A stretch of 64,000 nucleotides of DNA, from NCBI GenBank assembly GCA_964563435.1, contig CAZLXI010000016.1, positions 1 to 64,000 of the forward strand. The letters run 5' to 3'. The translations under genes were made by a program, and so were the position numbers. Within the stretch, counting starts at the first letter, position 1. Each line of letters starts with the position of its first letter. The DNA is from Leadbetterella sp964563435 (GTDB lineage Bacteria; Bacteroidota; Bacteroidia; Cytophagales; Spirosomataceae). Positions 34,735 through 43,401 of this stretch are shown one piece after another. The notes beneath the pieces were generated by a model. The model ran no database searches, had not been told where the DNA came from, and was given only the letters and a program-made list of their open reading frames with translations.

Positions 34735-35787
34735 ATGCAAACCCTACTCGGAATTATCTTTCATACCATCGGCGGTATCTCGTCGGGGAGTTTTTACATG
34801 CCTTTCAAAAAAGTGAAGGGCTGGGCCTGGGAAAGCTACTGGATCATGGGCGGTCTTTTTTCCTGGCTGATCGTACCACCGCTGGCCGCCTGGCTTACCG
34901 TACCTGATTTTGGGGAAATTATTCGTAACGCTGACTTCGGCGTAAAATCATTGATCTATACTTTAGGGGTGCTTTGGGGCATTGGCGGGCTGACCTATGG
35001 CTTGGGGGTAAGATACCTGGGGATGTCGCTGGGCAACTCGGTGATCCTGGGCGTGAGCTCGGCGCTGGGTTCGCTGGGGCCGGCCATTTATTATAACTTT
35101 AAGCCCGTAGAAGGGAGGCATTCCATTACCGATATGCTGCAAAACCCCGGCGGGCAGGTGGTGCTGCTGGGGATCCTGGTATGTCTTATCGGGATCTACG
35201 TTTCGGGCAGTGCCGGCATGAGGAAAGAAAACGAGCTTCCGGCCGAGACCAAACAGAGCGTTACGTCGGAATTTAATTTTGTAAAGGGCATCATCATTGC
35301 GGTGATCTCCGGCCTGCTCAGCGCCTTCTTCAATTTCGGGATCGAAGCCGGAAAGCCTATGGCCGACGTGGCGGTACAGCACGGGCACAATCCCCTGTTC
35401 CAGAATAACGTGACCTACGTGGTGCTGCTTTGGGGCGGTCTGACCACCAACCTGCTCTGGTGCATATACCTGAACTTTAAAAACAGGAGCTACGGCGACT
35501 ATACCAATACAAAAACCCCGATCTTCCGGAACATCCTGTTTGCCGGGATCGCCGGAACCATGTGGTATACCCAGTTCTTTTTCTACGGGATGGGCGAGAG
35601 CAAGCTGGGGAACGGCGCCAGTTCCTGGATCCTGCACATGGCCACCATCATCCTCACCGCCAACTTCTGGGGGCTGTACCTCAAAGAATGGAGTGCCGTA
35701 AGCCGGAAAACGTTCCGTACCTTTTTGTGGGGAATCGGGCTGATCCTGGCGTCTATTTTCCTGGTGGGGATCGGTAATTCGATATAA
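34735..35787 (+). CDS. rhaT: L-rhamnose/proton symporter RhaT
   Basis: A 350-residue inner-membrane protein with about ten transmembrane helices, the usual length and arrangement of RhaT. The N-terminus (LGIIFHTIGGISSGSFYMPFKKVKGWAWESYW) and the conserved GIGGLTYGLGVRYLGMSLGNSV, NVTYVVLLWGGLTTNLLWC and NILFAGIAGTMWYTQFFFYGMGESKLG are RhaT signatures. It carries L-rhamnose across the inner membrane with a proton. It is the first gene of the catabolic run, 27 bp before the aldolase-dehydrogenase gene, and is preceded by a 133-bp region with inverted repeats that may be its own promoter. Confidence 0.96.
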   Translation: MQTLLGIIFHTIGGISSGSFYMPFKKVKGWAWESYWIMGGLFSWLIVPPLAAWLTVPDFGEIIRNADFGVKSLIYTLGVLWGIGGLTYGLGVRYLGMSLGNSVILGVSSALGSLGPAIYYNFKPVEGRHSITDMLQNPGGQVVLLGILVCLIGIYVSGSAGMRKENELPAETKQSVTSEFNFVKGIIIAVISGLLSAFFNFGIEAGKPMADVAVQHGHNPLFQNNVTYVVLLWGGLTTNLLWCIYLNFKNRSYGDYTNTKTPIFRNILFAGIAGTMWYTQFFFYGMGESKLGNGASSWILHMATIILTANFWGLYLKEWSAVSRKTFRTFLWGIGLILASIFLVGIGNSI

Positions 35788-35814
35788 ATAATCATTAAAA
35801 GCAACAATATAAAA

Positions 35815-37911
35815 ATGGAATTTAAACACGTGAGCTACCTTTGGGATGATGCCAAAGCGGCACAGATCACCAACGAAGTAGACCTGTTCATTTACCGCTC
35901 CAACCTGCTCGGGGCAGATCTGCGGCTGACCAACTACGGGGGGGGCAATACCTCGGTGAAAATAAAAGACAACGATCCGCTGACGGGCGAAGAAACGGAC
36001 GTGATGTGGATCAAGGGCTCTGGCGGCGACATCGGAACGTTGACCCGCTCCGGCTGTGCGGCACTCTATCTTGACCGCCTCCGGGCCCTGAAAAACGTAT
36101 ACCGGGGCATCGAATTTGAAGATGAAATGGTGGCCCTGTTCAACCATTGCATCTTTGACCTGGCTTCCAAAGCGCCTTCTATCGATACCCCGCTTCACGG
36201 CTTTCTGCCGTATAAGCACATTGATCACCTGCATCCGGATGCGGCCATCGCCATTGCCGCCGCCAAAGACGGCAAAGCCATCACCCGCGAACTTTTCAGC
36301 GGTGAAATAGGCTGGGTAGGCTGGAAAAGACCGGGCTTCGATCTGGGCCTGGAACTGAAAGCCTGCGTGGATGAAGCGGCCGCCGAAGGCCGGGAGCTGA
36401 AGGGGATCATGCTGGGGTCTCACGGATTGTTTACCTGGGGAAATACCTCGTACGAAAGTTATGTGAACACCCTGGAGGTCATAGAGAAATGTGCGGAATA
36501 TATTGAAAGCAAGACGGGCAATGTTTTTGGCGGTGCCCGGAGCGGGTCGCTCCCGGAAGCCGAAAGAAAAGCGCAGGCAGCGGCGATAGCCCCCGTACTA
36601 AGGGGTTTCTGCTCATCGGAAAGGTCCATGATCGGCCACTTTACCGATGATGAGCGCGTATTGCAATTCATCAACTCCCATGACCTGGCCCGGCTGGCAC
36701 TCATGGGAACCTCCTGTCCCGACCACTTCCTGCGCACCAAGATCACGCCTTTGGTACTCGACCTGGCGCCCAATGAAGACCTTGCCGACGCAAAAGCGAA
36801 GCTGGCCCCCGCCTTTGAGGCGTACCGGCAGATGTACACCGAATATTACGAGTCGTGCCGGCATGCCGATTCACCGGCCATGCGGGATCCGAACCCGGTG
36901 GTGATCCTGTACCCGGGTGTAGGGATGTTTACCTTTGCCAAAGACAAGACCACGGCCCGCCTGGCATCGGAATACTACGTAAACGCCATTAACGTGATGC
37001 GGGGGTCGGAAGCCATCTCCGAATATACCGCCTTACCACGCCAGGAGGCGTTCAATATAGAATACTGGTTACTGGAGGAGGCGAAGCTGCAGCGTATGCC
37101 CAAACCCAGGGCCCTGGCCGGCAGAGTAGCCCTGGTGACGGGTTCCGGCGGTGGGATCGGCAAGGCCATTGCGCGGAAATTTGCGCAGGAAGGCGCCTGT
37201 GTGATCCTGAGCGATATTGACGGGGCCCGCCTGGAAGGAGCTAGGGAAGAATTCGTCAAAGCCTTTGGAAAAGATGCAGTGGCGGCTACGCTGCTGAATG
37301 TAACAGATACTGCCGGTGCGGAGGCTGCTTTTGTAAATGCGTCGCTCGCTTTCGGAGGGGTAGACATCGTTGTGAATAATGCAGGCATCAGTATTTCCAG
37401 GTCTATCGAGGAACATACCCTGGAAGAGTGGGACCGGCTGTACGACATCCTGGTAAAAGGCCAGTTTATCGTCTCCAAAGCGGGCATTGCAGTGATGAAA
37501 AAGCAGGACATCGGCGGCGATATCCTGAACATTGTTTCGAAAAACGCGGTGGTGGCCGGGCCGAATAATCCGGGCTACGGTTCGGCGAAGGCAGCGCAGG
37601 CCCACTTATCGCGCCTGATGGCCGCCGAGCTCGGCAGTGCAAAGATCCGGGTAAACACCGTGAACCCGGATGCCGTCATCGCCGACTCCAACATCTGGGC
37701 CGGCGGCTGGGCCGAAGGCCGGGCCAAAGCTTATGGAATTACTGTAGAGGAGCTACCCGCCTATTACGCCAAACGCACCCTGCTCAACGAAGTTATCCTG
37801 CCAGAGGATATTGCCAACGCCTGCTTCGTTTTCGTCAGCGGGCTGCTGAACAAAAGTACCGGAAACGCCATTAATGTGGACGGGGGTGTGGCGATGGCAT
37901 TTTATAGATGA
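35815..37911 (+). CDS. rhaEW: Bifunctional rhamnulose-1-phosphate aldolase / short-chain lactaldehyde dehydrogenase
   Basis: A 698-residue cytoplasmic fusion. Residues 1-430 are a class II aldolase (RLTNYGGGNTSVKI, PLHGFLPYKHIDHLHPDA with metal-binding His residues, GSHGLFTWGNT). It splits L-rhamnulose-1-P into DHAP and L-lactaldehyde. Residues about 440-698 are a short-chain dehydrogenase: nucleotide loop TGSGGGIG, VNNAGISIS, catalytic Ser in NIVSKNA, and YGSAKAAQAHL with Tyr and Lys, ending GNAINVDGGVAMAF. As in the Bacillus RhaEW protein, the second half oxidises lactaldehyde to L-lactate with NAD. This removes a toxic aldehyde where it is made and replaces separate RhaB-type and AldA enzymes. 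Confidence 0.94.
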   Translation: MEFKHVSYLWDDAKAAQITNEVDLFIYRSNLLGADLRLTNYGGGNTSVKIKDNDPLTGEETDVMWIKGSGGDIGTLTRSGCAALYLDRLRALKNVYRGIEFEDEMVALFNHCIFDLASKAPSIDTPLHGFLPYKHIDHLHPDAAIAIAAAKDGKAITRELFSGEIGWVGWKRPGFDLGLELKACVDEAAAEGRELKGIMLGSHGLFTWGNTSYESYVNTLEVIEKCAEYIESKTGNVFGGARSGSLPEAERKAQAAAIAPVLRGFCSSERSMIGHFTDDERVLQFINSHDLARLALMGTSCPDHFLRTKITPLVLDLAPNEDLADAKAKLAPAFEAYRQMYTEYYESCRHADSPAMRDPNPVVILYPGVGMFTFAKDKTTARLASEYYVNAINVMRGSEAISEYTALPRQEAFNIEYWLLEEAKLQRMPKPRALAGRVALVTGSGGGIGKAIARKFAQEGACVILSDIDGARLEGAREEFVKAFGKDAVAATLLNVTDTAGAEAAFVNASLAFGGVDIVVNNAGISISRSIEEHTLEEWDRLYDILVKGQFIVSKAGIAVMKKQDIGGDILNIVSKNAVVAGPNNPGYGSAKAAQAHLSRLMAAELGSAKIRVNTVNPDAVIADSNIWAGGWAEGRAKAYGITVEELPAYYAKRTLLNEVILPEDIANACFVFVSGLLNKSTGNAINVDGGVAMAFYR

Positions 37912-37930
37912 TTCTCTCACGGATAATTCG

Positions 37931-37979
37931 CTCACAGATAACACAGATCCTCACAGATAATATCTGTGCTATCTGTGAG
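37931..37979 (+). repeat. Hairpin-forming repeat between aldolase and isomerase genes
   Basis: CTCACAGATA occurs at 37931-37940 and 37950-37959, and its reverse complement TATCTGTGAG is at 37970-37979. The second and third copies can form a 10-bp stem with a 10-nt loop. It could slow ribosome or polymerase passage between the two rhamnose genes; it is also like dispersed palindromic repeats found elsewhere in Bacteroidota. Confidence 0.55.
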
Positions 37980-38014
37980 AAATAAAACAACACAAACTGC
38001 AAATATCAACCATC

Positions 38015-39286
38015 ATGATCTTAGATAAAAAGCACATTGAAAATCACAATTCCGACGAGCTGGCCGCCCACACCCAGAGGCTGGCCCATGCGCGCTCGGA
38101 AATCGCTGACACCGAAGCCATTATCGAAAAGCTGAAAGCCTTTCAGGTGGCCATCCCTTCATGGGCCTTAGGCACCGGCGGTACCCGCTTCGGGCGATTT
38201 CCGGGCGGCGGCGAGCCGGGAAATATCGAACAGAAGCTCGAAGACATCGGCCTCCTGCACGCGCTGAACCGCTCATCAGGAGCCGTATCGCTGCACATCC
38301 CCTGGGATATTCCCTCGGATTACGATGCCCTGAAAAAGCTGGCTGGGGAGCTGGGCCTGGCGTTTGATGCCATGAACTCCAACACCTTCCAGGACCAGAA
38401 AGGGCAGGCCTACAGTTACAAGTTCGGTTCGTTGCAGAATGTGGACAAAAACGTGCGGAAGCAGGCCATTGAGCACAATATCGAGGTGATCCGCCACGGG
38501 GAGGCTTTGGGGTCCCGATCGCTGACGGTATGGTTGTCGGACGGCTCATGCTTTCCCGGCCAGCTGAACTTCCGGAAGGCTTATGAAAATACGCTGGAAA
38601 GCCTGAAAGAGATCTACGCGGCTCTGCCGGCTGACTGGAAGCTGTTCCTGGAATACAAGGCCTTTGAGCCGAACTTCTACAGCACCACGGTGGGCGACTG
38701 GGGGCAGTCATACTCCTATGTAAACAAACTGGGCGAAAAGGCCTACACCCTGGTGGATCTGGGCCACCATCTGCCCAATGCCAACATTGAGCAGATCGTA
38801 TCGGTTTTACTGATGGAAGGTAAGCTCGGCGGCTTCCATTTTAATGACTCAAAATACGGTGATGATGACCTTACCACAGGTTCGGTGAAGCCCTACCAGC
38901 TGTTCCTGATCTTCAATGAGCTGGTCGAAGGGATGGACGCCCGTGGAATGGACCATGCCCGCGACCTGGGTTGGATGATCGATGCGTCTCACAATGTGAA
39001 AGATCCGCTGGAAGACCTGCTGCAGTCGGTAGAGGCGCTGATGATCGCCTATGCCCAGGCGCTGTCGGTCGATACCCAGGCGCTGAAAGCCGCACAGGCC
39101 GAAAGCGACGTGGTGCTGGCGCAGGAGATCCTTCAGCATGCCTTCCGGACGGATGTTCGTGCTTTGGTAGCTGAGGCCCGCTTACAATTATCAGGGGCTC
39201 TGAACCCGGTGAAGCTGTTCAGAGGTCTGGAAGTAAGAAAAAAACTGATCGATGAAAGAGGATACCAGCAGGCTTCGGGATTATGA
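38015..39286 (+). CDS. rhaI: L-rhamnose isomerase (TIM-barrel sugar isomerase type)
   Basis: A 423-residue cytoplasmic enzyme of the Pseudomonas stutzeri RhaI type rather than E. coli RhaA. The N-terminal helix (SELAAHTQRL...) precedes IPSWALGTGGTRFGRFPGGGEPGN, typical of this group. Metal ligands lie in FLEYKAFEP (Glu), LVDLGHH (Asp, His), GFHFNDSKYGDDD (His, Asp) and WMIDASHN (Asp), matching the divalent-metal xylose-isomerase-like site. It converts L-rhamnose to L-rhamnulose. It overlaps the kinase start by 4 bp, so the pair is probably translated together. It is separated from the aldolase gene by a 103-bp region carrying a hairpin repeat. Confidence 0.95.
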   Translation: MILDKKHIENHNSDELAAHTQRLAHARSEIADTEAIIEKLKAFQVAIPSWALGTGGTRFGRFPGGGEPGNIEQKLEDIGLLHALNRSSGAVSLHIPWDIPSDYDALKKLAGELGLAFDAMNSNTFQDQKGQAYSYKFGSLQNVDKNVRKQAIEHNIEVIRHGEALGSRSLTVWLSDGSCFPGQLNFRKAYENTLESLKEIYAALPADWKLFLEYKAFEPNFYSTTVGDWGQSYSYVNKLGEKAYTLVDLGHHLPNANIEQIVSVLLMEGKLGGFHFNDSKYGDDDLTTGSVKPYQLFLIFNELVEGMDARGMDHARDLGWMIDASHNVKDPLEDLLQSVEALMIAYAQALSVDTQALKAAQAESDVVLAQEILQHAFRTDVRALVAEARLQLSGALNPVKLFRGLEVRKKLIDERGYQQASGL

Positions 39287-40611
39287 GCTGTATACTGATT
39301 TTTGACGTAGGAAAAACCAATAAGAAAGCTTTCGTTTTTGACGAGGACTATACCATTCGCCGGGAAAAGAGTGTGTTGCTGGAAGAGACCGCCGACGAGG
39401 ACGGCGACTCCTGCGAAGACCTGCCGGCGCTTATCTCCTGGATGAAGGAGGTATATGAGGAGGTAAATGGGTTGTATGATGTGAAGGCCGTGAACTTCAG
39501 CAGCTACGGGGCCACGCTGGTTTTCCTGGACGGGAACGGCCGGGTGCTTACGCCGCTGTACAATTACCTGAAGGCCTATCCTGAAGAATTAAAAAGGAAG
39601 TTTTACGCTACCTATGACGGCGAAGCCGCGTTCTCAAAAAATACGGCCTCCCCGGTTTTGGGAAGCCTCAACAGCGGCATGCTGATCTACCGGCTGAAAC
39701 AGGAACGGCCGGAGGTTTTTACGTATGTTAAGAAGATCCTGCACTTGCCCAATTACCTGAGCTTTCTGTTTTCCGGGAAGAAGGTGACCGACATCACGAG
39801 TGTAGGATGCCATACCAATCTCTGGGACTTTACTCAGGGGCAATATCACCGTTGGGTACGGGAGGAAGGGGTGGAGCGTTTACTGGCATCGGTTCACGCT
39901 CCGGACAGCCCTTTTCAAACGGCAGACGGCGTGGTGGTGGGCATCGGCCTGCACGATTCCTCCTCGGCCCTGATCCCCTACCTGAAACGCTTTGAGGAGC
40001 CGTTTGCGTTGCTCTCCACCGGTACCTGGAATATTACCATCAACCCGTTTAACGAAGAGCCGCTGAGTCCTGATGAGCTGGCCAACGACTGCCTGTGTTT
40101 CTTACGCGTTGACGGGAAGCCCATCAAAGCTTCCCGGCTTTTAGGCGGACTGTACCATGAGCAGGAAGCAGCGAAAATAGCCCAACGCTTTGGCGTTTCG
40201 CCTTCTCAGCTAATGCAGATGAAATATGACCCGGAAATGGTCACAGAGTCCTTATCCCTGGAAAGCTACAGGATTAAAAACCCTGTTTCTGGATGGGAAC
40301 GCGACTGGGGTAACTACGGGACGGCTGAGCAGGCCTATCACCAGCTGATGGCTGACCTGGTGGCTTTGCAAAAGCGGTCTTCTGACCTTGTAGTAAAGGA
40401 TGTGCCGGTGAAGAAAATATTTGTAGACGGGGGGTTCGCGAAAAATCACGTTTTTATGAAAATGCTCGCTCTGGCATATCCCGTAACGAAAGTATGGACC
40501 AGCGAAGTCCCGCAGGCTTCGGCGCTCGGTGCGGCCCTGGTGCTTCACGACAGCTGGAACAGCCGGCCCGTGCCTGAAGATTTGATAAAATTGAAGGAAA
40601 TTACCCACTAA
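39283..40611 (+). CDS. rhaB: L-rhamnulose kinase, FGGY family
   Basis: A 442-residue FGGY kinase that phosphorylates L-rhamnulose to rhamnulose-1-P with ATP. N-terminal phosphate-1 loop is DVGKTNKKAFVFDED. The sugar-side motifs SYGATLVFLDGNGR, ITSVGCHTNLWDF and GLHDSSSALIPYL, and the late FVDGGFAKNHVFM nucleotide motif and ASALGAALVL, define the family. It is somewhat shorter than E. coli RhaB (489). The 4-bp overlap with the isomerase and the pathway order support the assignment, although FGGY kinases have overlapping substrates and fuculokinase is a formal alternative. Confidence 0.9.
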   Translation: MSCILIFDVGKTNKKAFVFDEDYTIRREKSVLLEETADEDGDSCEDLPALISWMKEVYEEVNGLYDVKAVNFSSYGATLVFLDGNGRVLTPLYNYLKAYPEELKRKFYATYDGEAAFSKNTASPVLGSLNSGMLIYRLKQERPEVFTYVKKILHLPNYLSFLFSGKKVTDITSVGCHTNLWDFTQGQYHRWVREEGVERLLASVHAPDSPFQTADGVVVGIGLHDSSSALIPYLKRFEEPFALLSTGTWNITINPFNEEPLSPDELANDCLCFLRVDGKPIKASRLLGGLYHEQEAAKIAQRFGVSPSQLMQMKYDPEMVTESLSLESYRIKNPVSGWERDWGNYGTAEQAYHQLMADLVALQKRSSDLVVKDVPVKKIFVDGGFAKNHVFMKMLALAYPVTKVWTSEVPQASALGAALVLHDSWNSRPVPEDLIKLKEITH

Positions 40612-40670
40612 ACCGCTTATCTTTACAGTGCCACCCGACCAGGTTAGGGTGACTTAGCCACCTGACCCGA

Positions 40671-40695
40671 AACTCACTACTCGGTACTATTTTAT
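40671..40695 (+). repeat. Leader repeat, single copy of the 2561 element
   Basis: AACTCACTACTCGG (40671-40684) is followed by TACTATTTTAT. This is the same 14-mer and nearly the same tail that precedes the GH105-CE12 gene at 2561-2599, here 11 bp before the lactate dehydrogenase start at 40706. A weaker relative (AACTCCCTAGCCGG) lies near 56076 before the GH16 gene. Confidence 0.65.
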
Positions 40696-40705
40696 TAACG
40701 ATGAA

Positions 40706-41872
40706 ATGCTAAATTATAACCCCCAATACCCCGGCATCGATGACCTGATCCGCAAGGCTAAAAAGCGCATGCCGAAATTCGCGTTTGAATACCTCGACGG
40801 CGGATGCAACGAAGACGTAAATCTCTATAAAAACACGAAGGAAATCCGGGATATAGAACTGGTACCGTATTACCTGCGGGAGTACAGGGAGCCCGACCTG
40901 AAAACAGAGCTTTTCGGACATGTGTACGATGCCCCTTTCGGGATATCACCGGTGGGCCTGCAGAGCCTGATGTGGCCTAATTCGCCGGAAATCCTGGCGA
41001 AAGCCGCCGTGGAGCAGAATATCCCGTTTATCCTGAGTACAGTTACCACCGCCAGCATTGAGAAAATAGCAGAGATCACTGAAGGGAAATTCTGGTTCCA
41101 GCTGTACCATCCCGCAAAAGAAGAATTAAGAGACGATATGTTTAAACGCCTGGAGGCGGTAGGATGCAAGACCCTGGTGGTGCTGACGGATGTGCCCACT
41201 TTCGGGTTCCGGCCCCGCGATATCCGGAACGGCCTGGCCATGCCGCCACAGATGACCTTCAGTAATATCCTCCAGATACTGTCACACCCCACCTGGGCAC
41301 TCAGCACCCTCTATTACGGGCAGCCCAACTTCGCCACCATGAAAAAATACATGCCCAAAGGGCTGAACATGAAGCAGCTGGGCCTGTATATGAACCAGAC
41401 CTTCTCCGGCCGGATCAGCCGGGAGCGGCTGCAGACCATCCGCGATAAGTGGAAGGGAAACCTGGTGATGAAAGGCGTAGCCACGGCCGAAGATGTGGGT
41501 CAGGCCGTGAAATTCGGGCTTGACGGGGTGATCGTCTCTAATCACGGCGGCCGCCAGCTGGACGCCGGCGAATCGTCCATTCATACGCTTTATCCCATTG
41601 TAGAGCAGTACAAAGGGCAGATTAAAATCATGATCGACAGCGGCCTGCGTACCGGCCCGGACATTGCCCGCACCCTGGCCGCAGGAGCAGAATTTGCTTT
41701 CCTGGGCCGCACCTTCATGTATAGCGTGGGAGCATTGGGCGCTCGGGGCGGTGATCATATCATCAATCTTCTAAAAATGCAGCTGAAGCAGGTGATGGAC
41801 CAGGTGTGCTGCGGGAAAGTGGAGGATCTGCCGAATCATTTGAAACGGTCTGCCGCTCCCGGGATATATTAA
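40706..41872 (+). CDS. FMN-dependent alpha-hydroxy-acid dehydrogenase, LldD-like
   Basis: A 388-residue TIM-barrel flavoenzyme. Landmarks: MPKFAFEYLDGGCNED near the N-terminus, PFGISPVGLQSLMWP, the FMN strand FQLYHP, LVVLTDVPTFGFRPRDIRNG, VSNHGGRQLD with the catalytic His, and GLRTGPDIARTLAAGAEFAFLGR binding FMN phosphate. The family oxidises L-lactate (or glycolate, mandelate) to the keto acid and passes electrons to the quinone pool or oxygen. At the end of the rhamnose operon, the natural substrate is the L-lactate made by the upstream fusion, giving pyruvate. The enzyme class is clear; exact substrate is inferred. Confidence 0.9.
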   Translation: MLNYNPQYPGIDDLIRKAKKRMPKFAFEYLDGGCNEDVNLYKNTKEIRDIELVPYYLREYREPDLKTELFGHVYDAPFGISPVGLQSLMWPNSPEILAKAAVEQNIPFILSTVTTASIEKIAEITEGKFWFQLYHPAKEELRDDMFKRLEAVGCKTLVVLTDVPTFGFRPRDIRNGLAMPPQMTFSNILQILSHPTWALSTLYYGQPNFATMKKYMPKGLNMKQLGLYMNQTFSGRISRERLQTIRDKWKGNLVMKGVATAEDVGQAVKFGLDGVIVSNHGGRQLDAGESSIHTLYPIVEQYKGQIKIMIDSGLRTGPDIARTLAAGAEFAFLGRTFMYSVGALGARGGDHIINLLKMQLKQVMDQVCCGKVEDLPNHLKRSAAPGIY

Positions 41873-41892
41873 ACGGTAGCGCCACCACGGCT

Positions 41893-41920
41893 GTAGAGAC
41901 GCAAAATCTTGCGTCTCTAC
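41893..41920. terminator. 28-bp near-perfect palindrome after the rhamnose operon
   Basis: GTAGAGACGCAA at 41893-41904 pairs with TTGCGTCTCTAC at 41909-41920 around a short AATC loop. It is the same sequence family as 4725-4752. Sitting 20 bp after the last rhamnose gene it could act as terminator. It also borders a region of decayed genes. Confidence 0.65.
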
Positions 41921-41964
41921 GAGGCTGTCCGATATGGACTGCCACTTTTTCTTCCAGCCGTGTT

Positions 41965-42186
41965 TTACCGGGGATTACTAAATGATCCCAGTTTCCTGCT
42001 TAACTCGATAAGCCCTGCTTTTTGTAAGCATTCATCAATCGCAGCGTTCAGCTCCTGAATGCTTTCCAGGGGAGCAATGCTGACAAGATCGCCAGTTTTG
42101 TAACCTTTCTGGACAATTAGTCCTCGCTGGAGAGTATTGCTTAAAAAAAGAACATTCCTGCGCGTCATCCTAAGATCAATCTTCAC
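41965..42186 (-). CDS. Small hypothetical protein, doubtful
   Basis: A 73-residue open frame on the minus strand with a protein-like composition (LVSIAPLESIQELNAAIDECLQKAGLIELSRKLG split by predicted helices). I recognise no family. It overlaps the start of the broken Crp/Fnr gene on the other strand, lies between a palindromic repeat and decayed genes, and has no clear Shine-Dalgarno. It may be a fragment of a larger gene or chance. No function is proposed. Confidence 0.3.
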   Translation of the reverse strand: MKIDLRMTRRNVLFLSNTLQRGLIVQKGYKTGDLVSIAPLESIQELNAAIDECLQKAGLIELSRKLGSFSNPR

Positions 42187-42690
42187 GGTTTCATTATTGC
42201 TTCATGAAGGAGATTTAGCCGACAAAACCTACTATATTGGTGCAGGGATGCTCCGGGAATATTTCATTTCTCCGGAAGGAGATGAAATCACCATCCAATT
42301 GGCTGCCGAGGAGCAGTTTCTCTACTCCTGGACAAGTTACTTTAGGCAACAAGACTCAAAATGTTTTATAGAAGCTATAGAAAAAAACAGGCTGGTTTAT
42401 ATTCATAAGCACAACATTGAGTATTTGTTTGACAGTGTACCGGAGTTATATAAATGGGTTACGAAAGTTCATCAACGTACGCTGATGGACTCCTTCAACA
42501 GGAATGAGATTAGGTTATCAAAAAAAGGAGTTCCTGGCTATACCTTGGGATGTTATAGTTTCGTTTGCTGAAAAGGCAATGGCAAACTACCCGGATCTTA
42601 GGAATGAAAAATTCAGAATACGCCTACAGCAGAGCATATACGCCTTCAGAAAGCCTTATCAAATCCTATGTTGCTTCTCCGCCATACAAT
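42137..42690 (+). pseudogene. Degenerate Crp/Fnr-family regulator
   Basis: The first frame (42137-42571) carries a cyclic-nucleotide-binding-like core, LLHEGDLADKTYYIGAGML then REYFISPEGDEITIQL, and AIEKNRLVYIHKHNIEYLF, which resemble Bacteroidota Crp/Fnr proteins. The usual N-terminal helix is missing or scrambled and the frame ends in a non-homologous tail. Further family-like sequence (SFAEKAMANYPDLRNEKFRI) continues in another frame from about 42560 to 42690, so at least one frameshift is likely. The C-terminal winged helix is not found, so the protein cannot bind DNA normally. Confidence 0.6.
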
Positions 42691-42779
42691 GATACCGAGT
42701 TAGGACATTACAAAGACGGCTTGAGAGATGATGGCCGCACAGTGGGTAAGTTAGTTCATATTTATTAAACAATTATTTT

Positions 42780-43280
42780 ATGCTTTTTAAAAAATTATTG
42801 CCCGTACTGATTGGTTTTTCGATGATCTTTTTTTCCTGCGATAAAAGGTTTATAAAAAAGAATGCAGAGAGTATAACGGTTGATGTTCCCGCAGGCTTAA
42901 GTGCAAAAACCGGTGAATACTTTGACTATTTGTTTGTACGTTTAAGCCAGCTTATAGAAGAAGATTCTGATGGGAAAGAATATTTTGAAGTATTGGTAAA
43001 TCAGAACAGCTCCAGCGATCAAAGGGTGTACGTTGGTTATAACACGAGTCTTAAACGGGTATATATAGACCCAACGGCATCGTGTTATGGATTGCTGATT
43101 TATTCAAATGTTGAAAAAGAAAAGCTAAAAGAGAAAGGAGCTTTCAAATTACCCGAGGGAGAGGCGGATTATACATCTGATATTTTTGGTGAGCCGGACT
43201 CTACACTACTTGCAGGAGGAAAGAAAAAATACAAGGATATTGGACTCTACCATTCCCGATGCAAACCTTATGGTAATTAA
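42780..43280 (+). CDS. Hypothetical lipoprotein
   Basis: A 166-residue protein with a good lipoprotein signal (LLPVLIGFSMIFFSCDK). The rest is charged, with VLVNQNSSSDQRVYVGYNTS and a C-terminal lysine-rich stretch. No family is recognised. It follows the Crp/Fnr remnant by about 90 bp and stands in a region of decayed genes whose base composition is more A+T-rich than that of the polysaccharide loci. A different frame continues with protein-like sequence to 43383, so a late frameshift may have cut a longer original gene; the present stop could also be real. Confidence 0.5.
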   Translation: MLFKKLLPVLIGFSMIFFSCDKRFIKKNAESITVDVPAGLSAKTGEYFDYLFVRLSQLIEEDSDGKEYFEVLVNQNSSSDQRVYVGYNTSLKRVYIDPTASCYGLLIYSNVEKEKLKEKGAFKLPEGEADYTSDIFGEPDSTLLAGGKKKYKDIGLYHSRCKPYGN

Positions 43281-43401
43281 GATAGTAATTGATAAGGGGG
43301 GGCGACTTATTGGCCCCACCCACCCCCAAAAGCATATAATCAACGATAACGGCACCATCACCGTGAGGCTGTCTAAAAAGTAGCTTCCTATTGAGAGAAA
43401 T

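Noticed and set aside
42565..42768. 67-residue + strand ORF after the Crp/Fnr remnant
   Set aside because: No family features, overlaps other frames of the same remnant and lies in decayed DNA.
43186..43383. 65-residue + strand ORF at the end of the hypothetical lipoprotein
   Set aside because: May be the frameshifted tail of the same gene, but evidence is too weak to annotate as a separate CDS.
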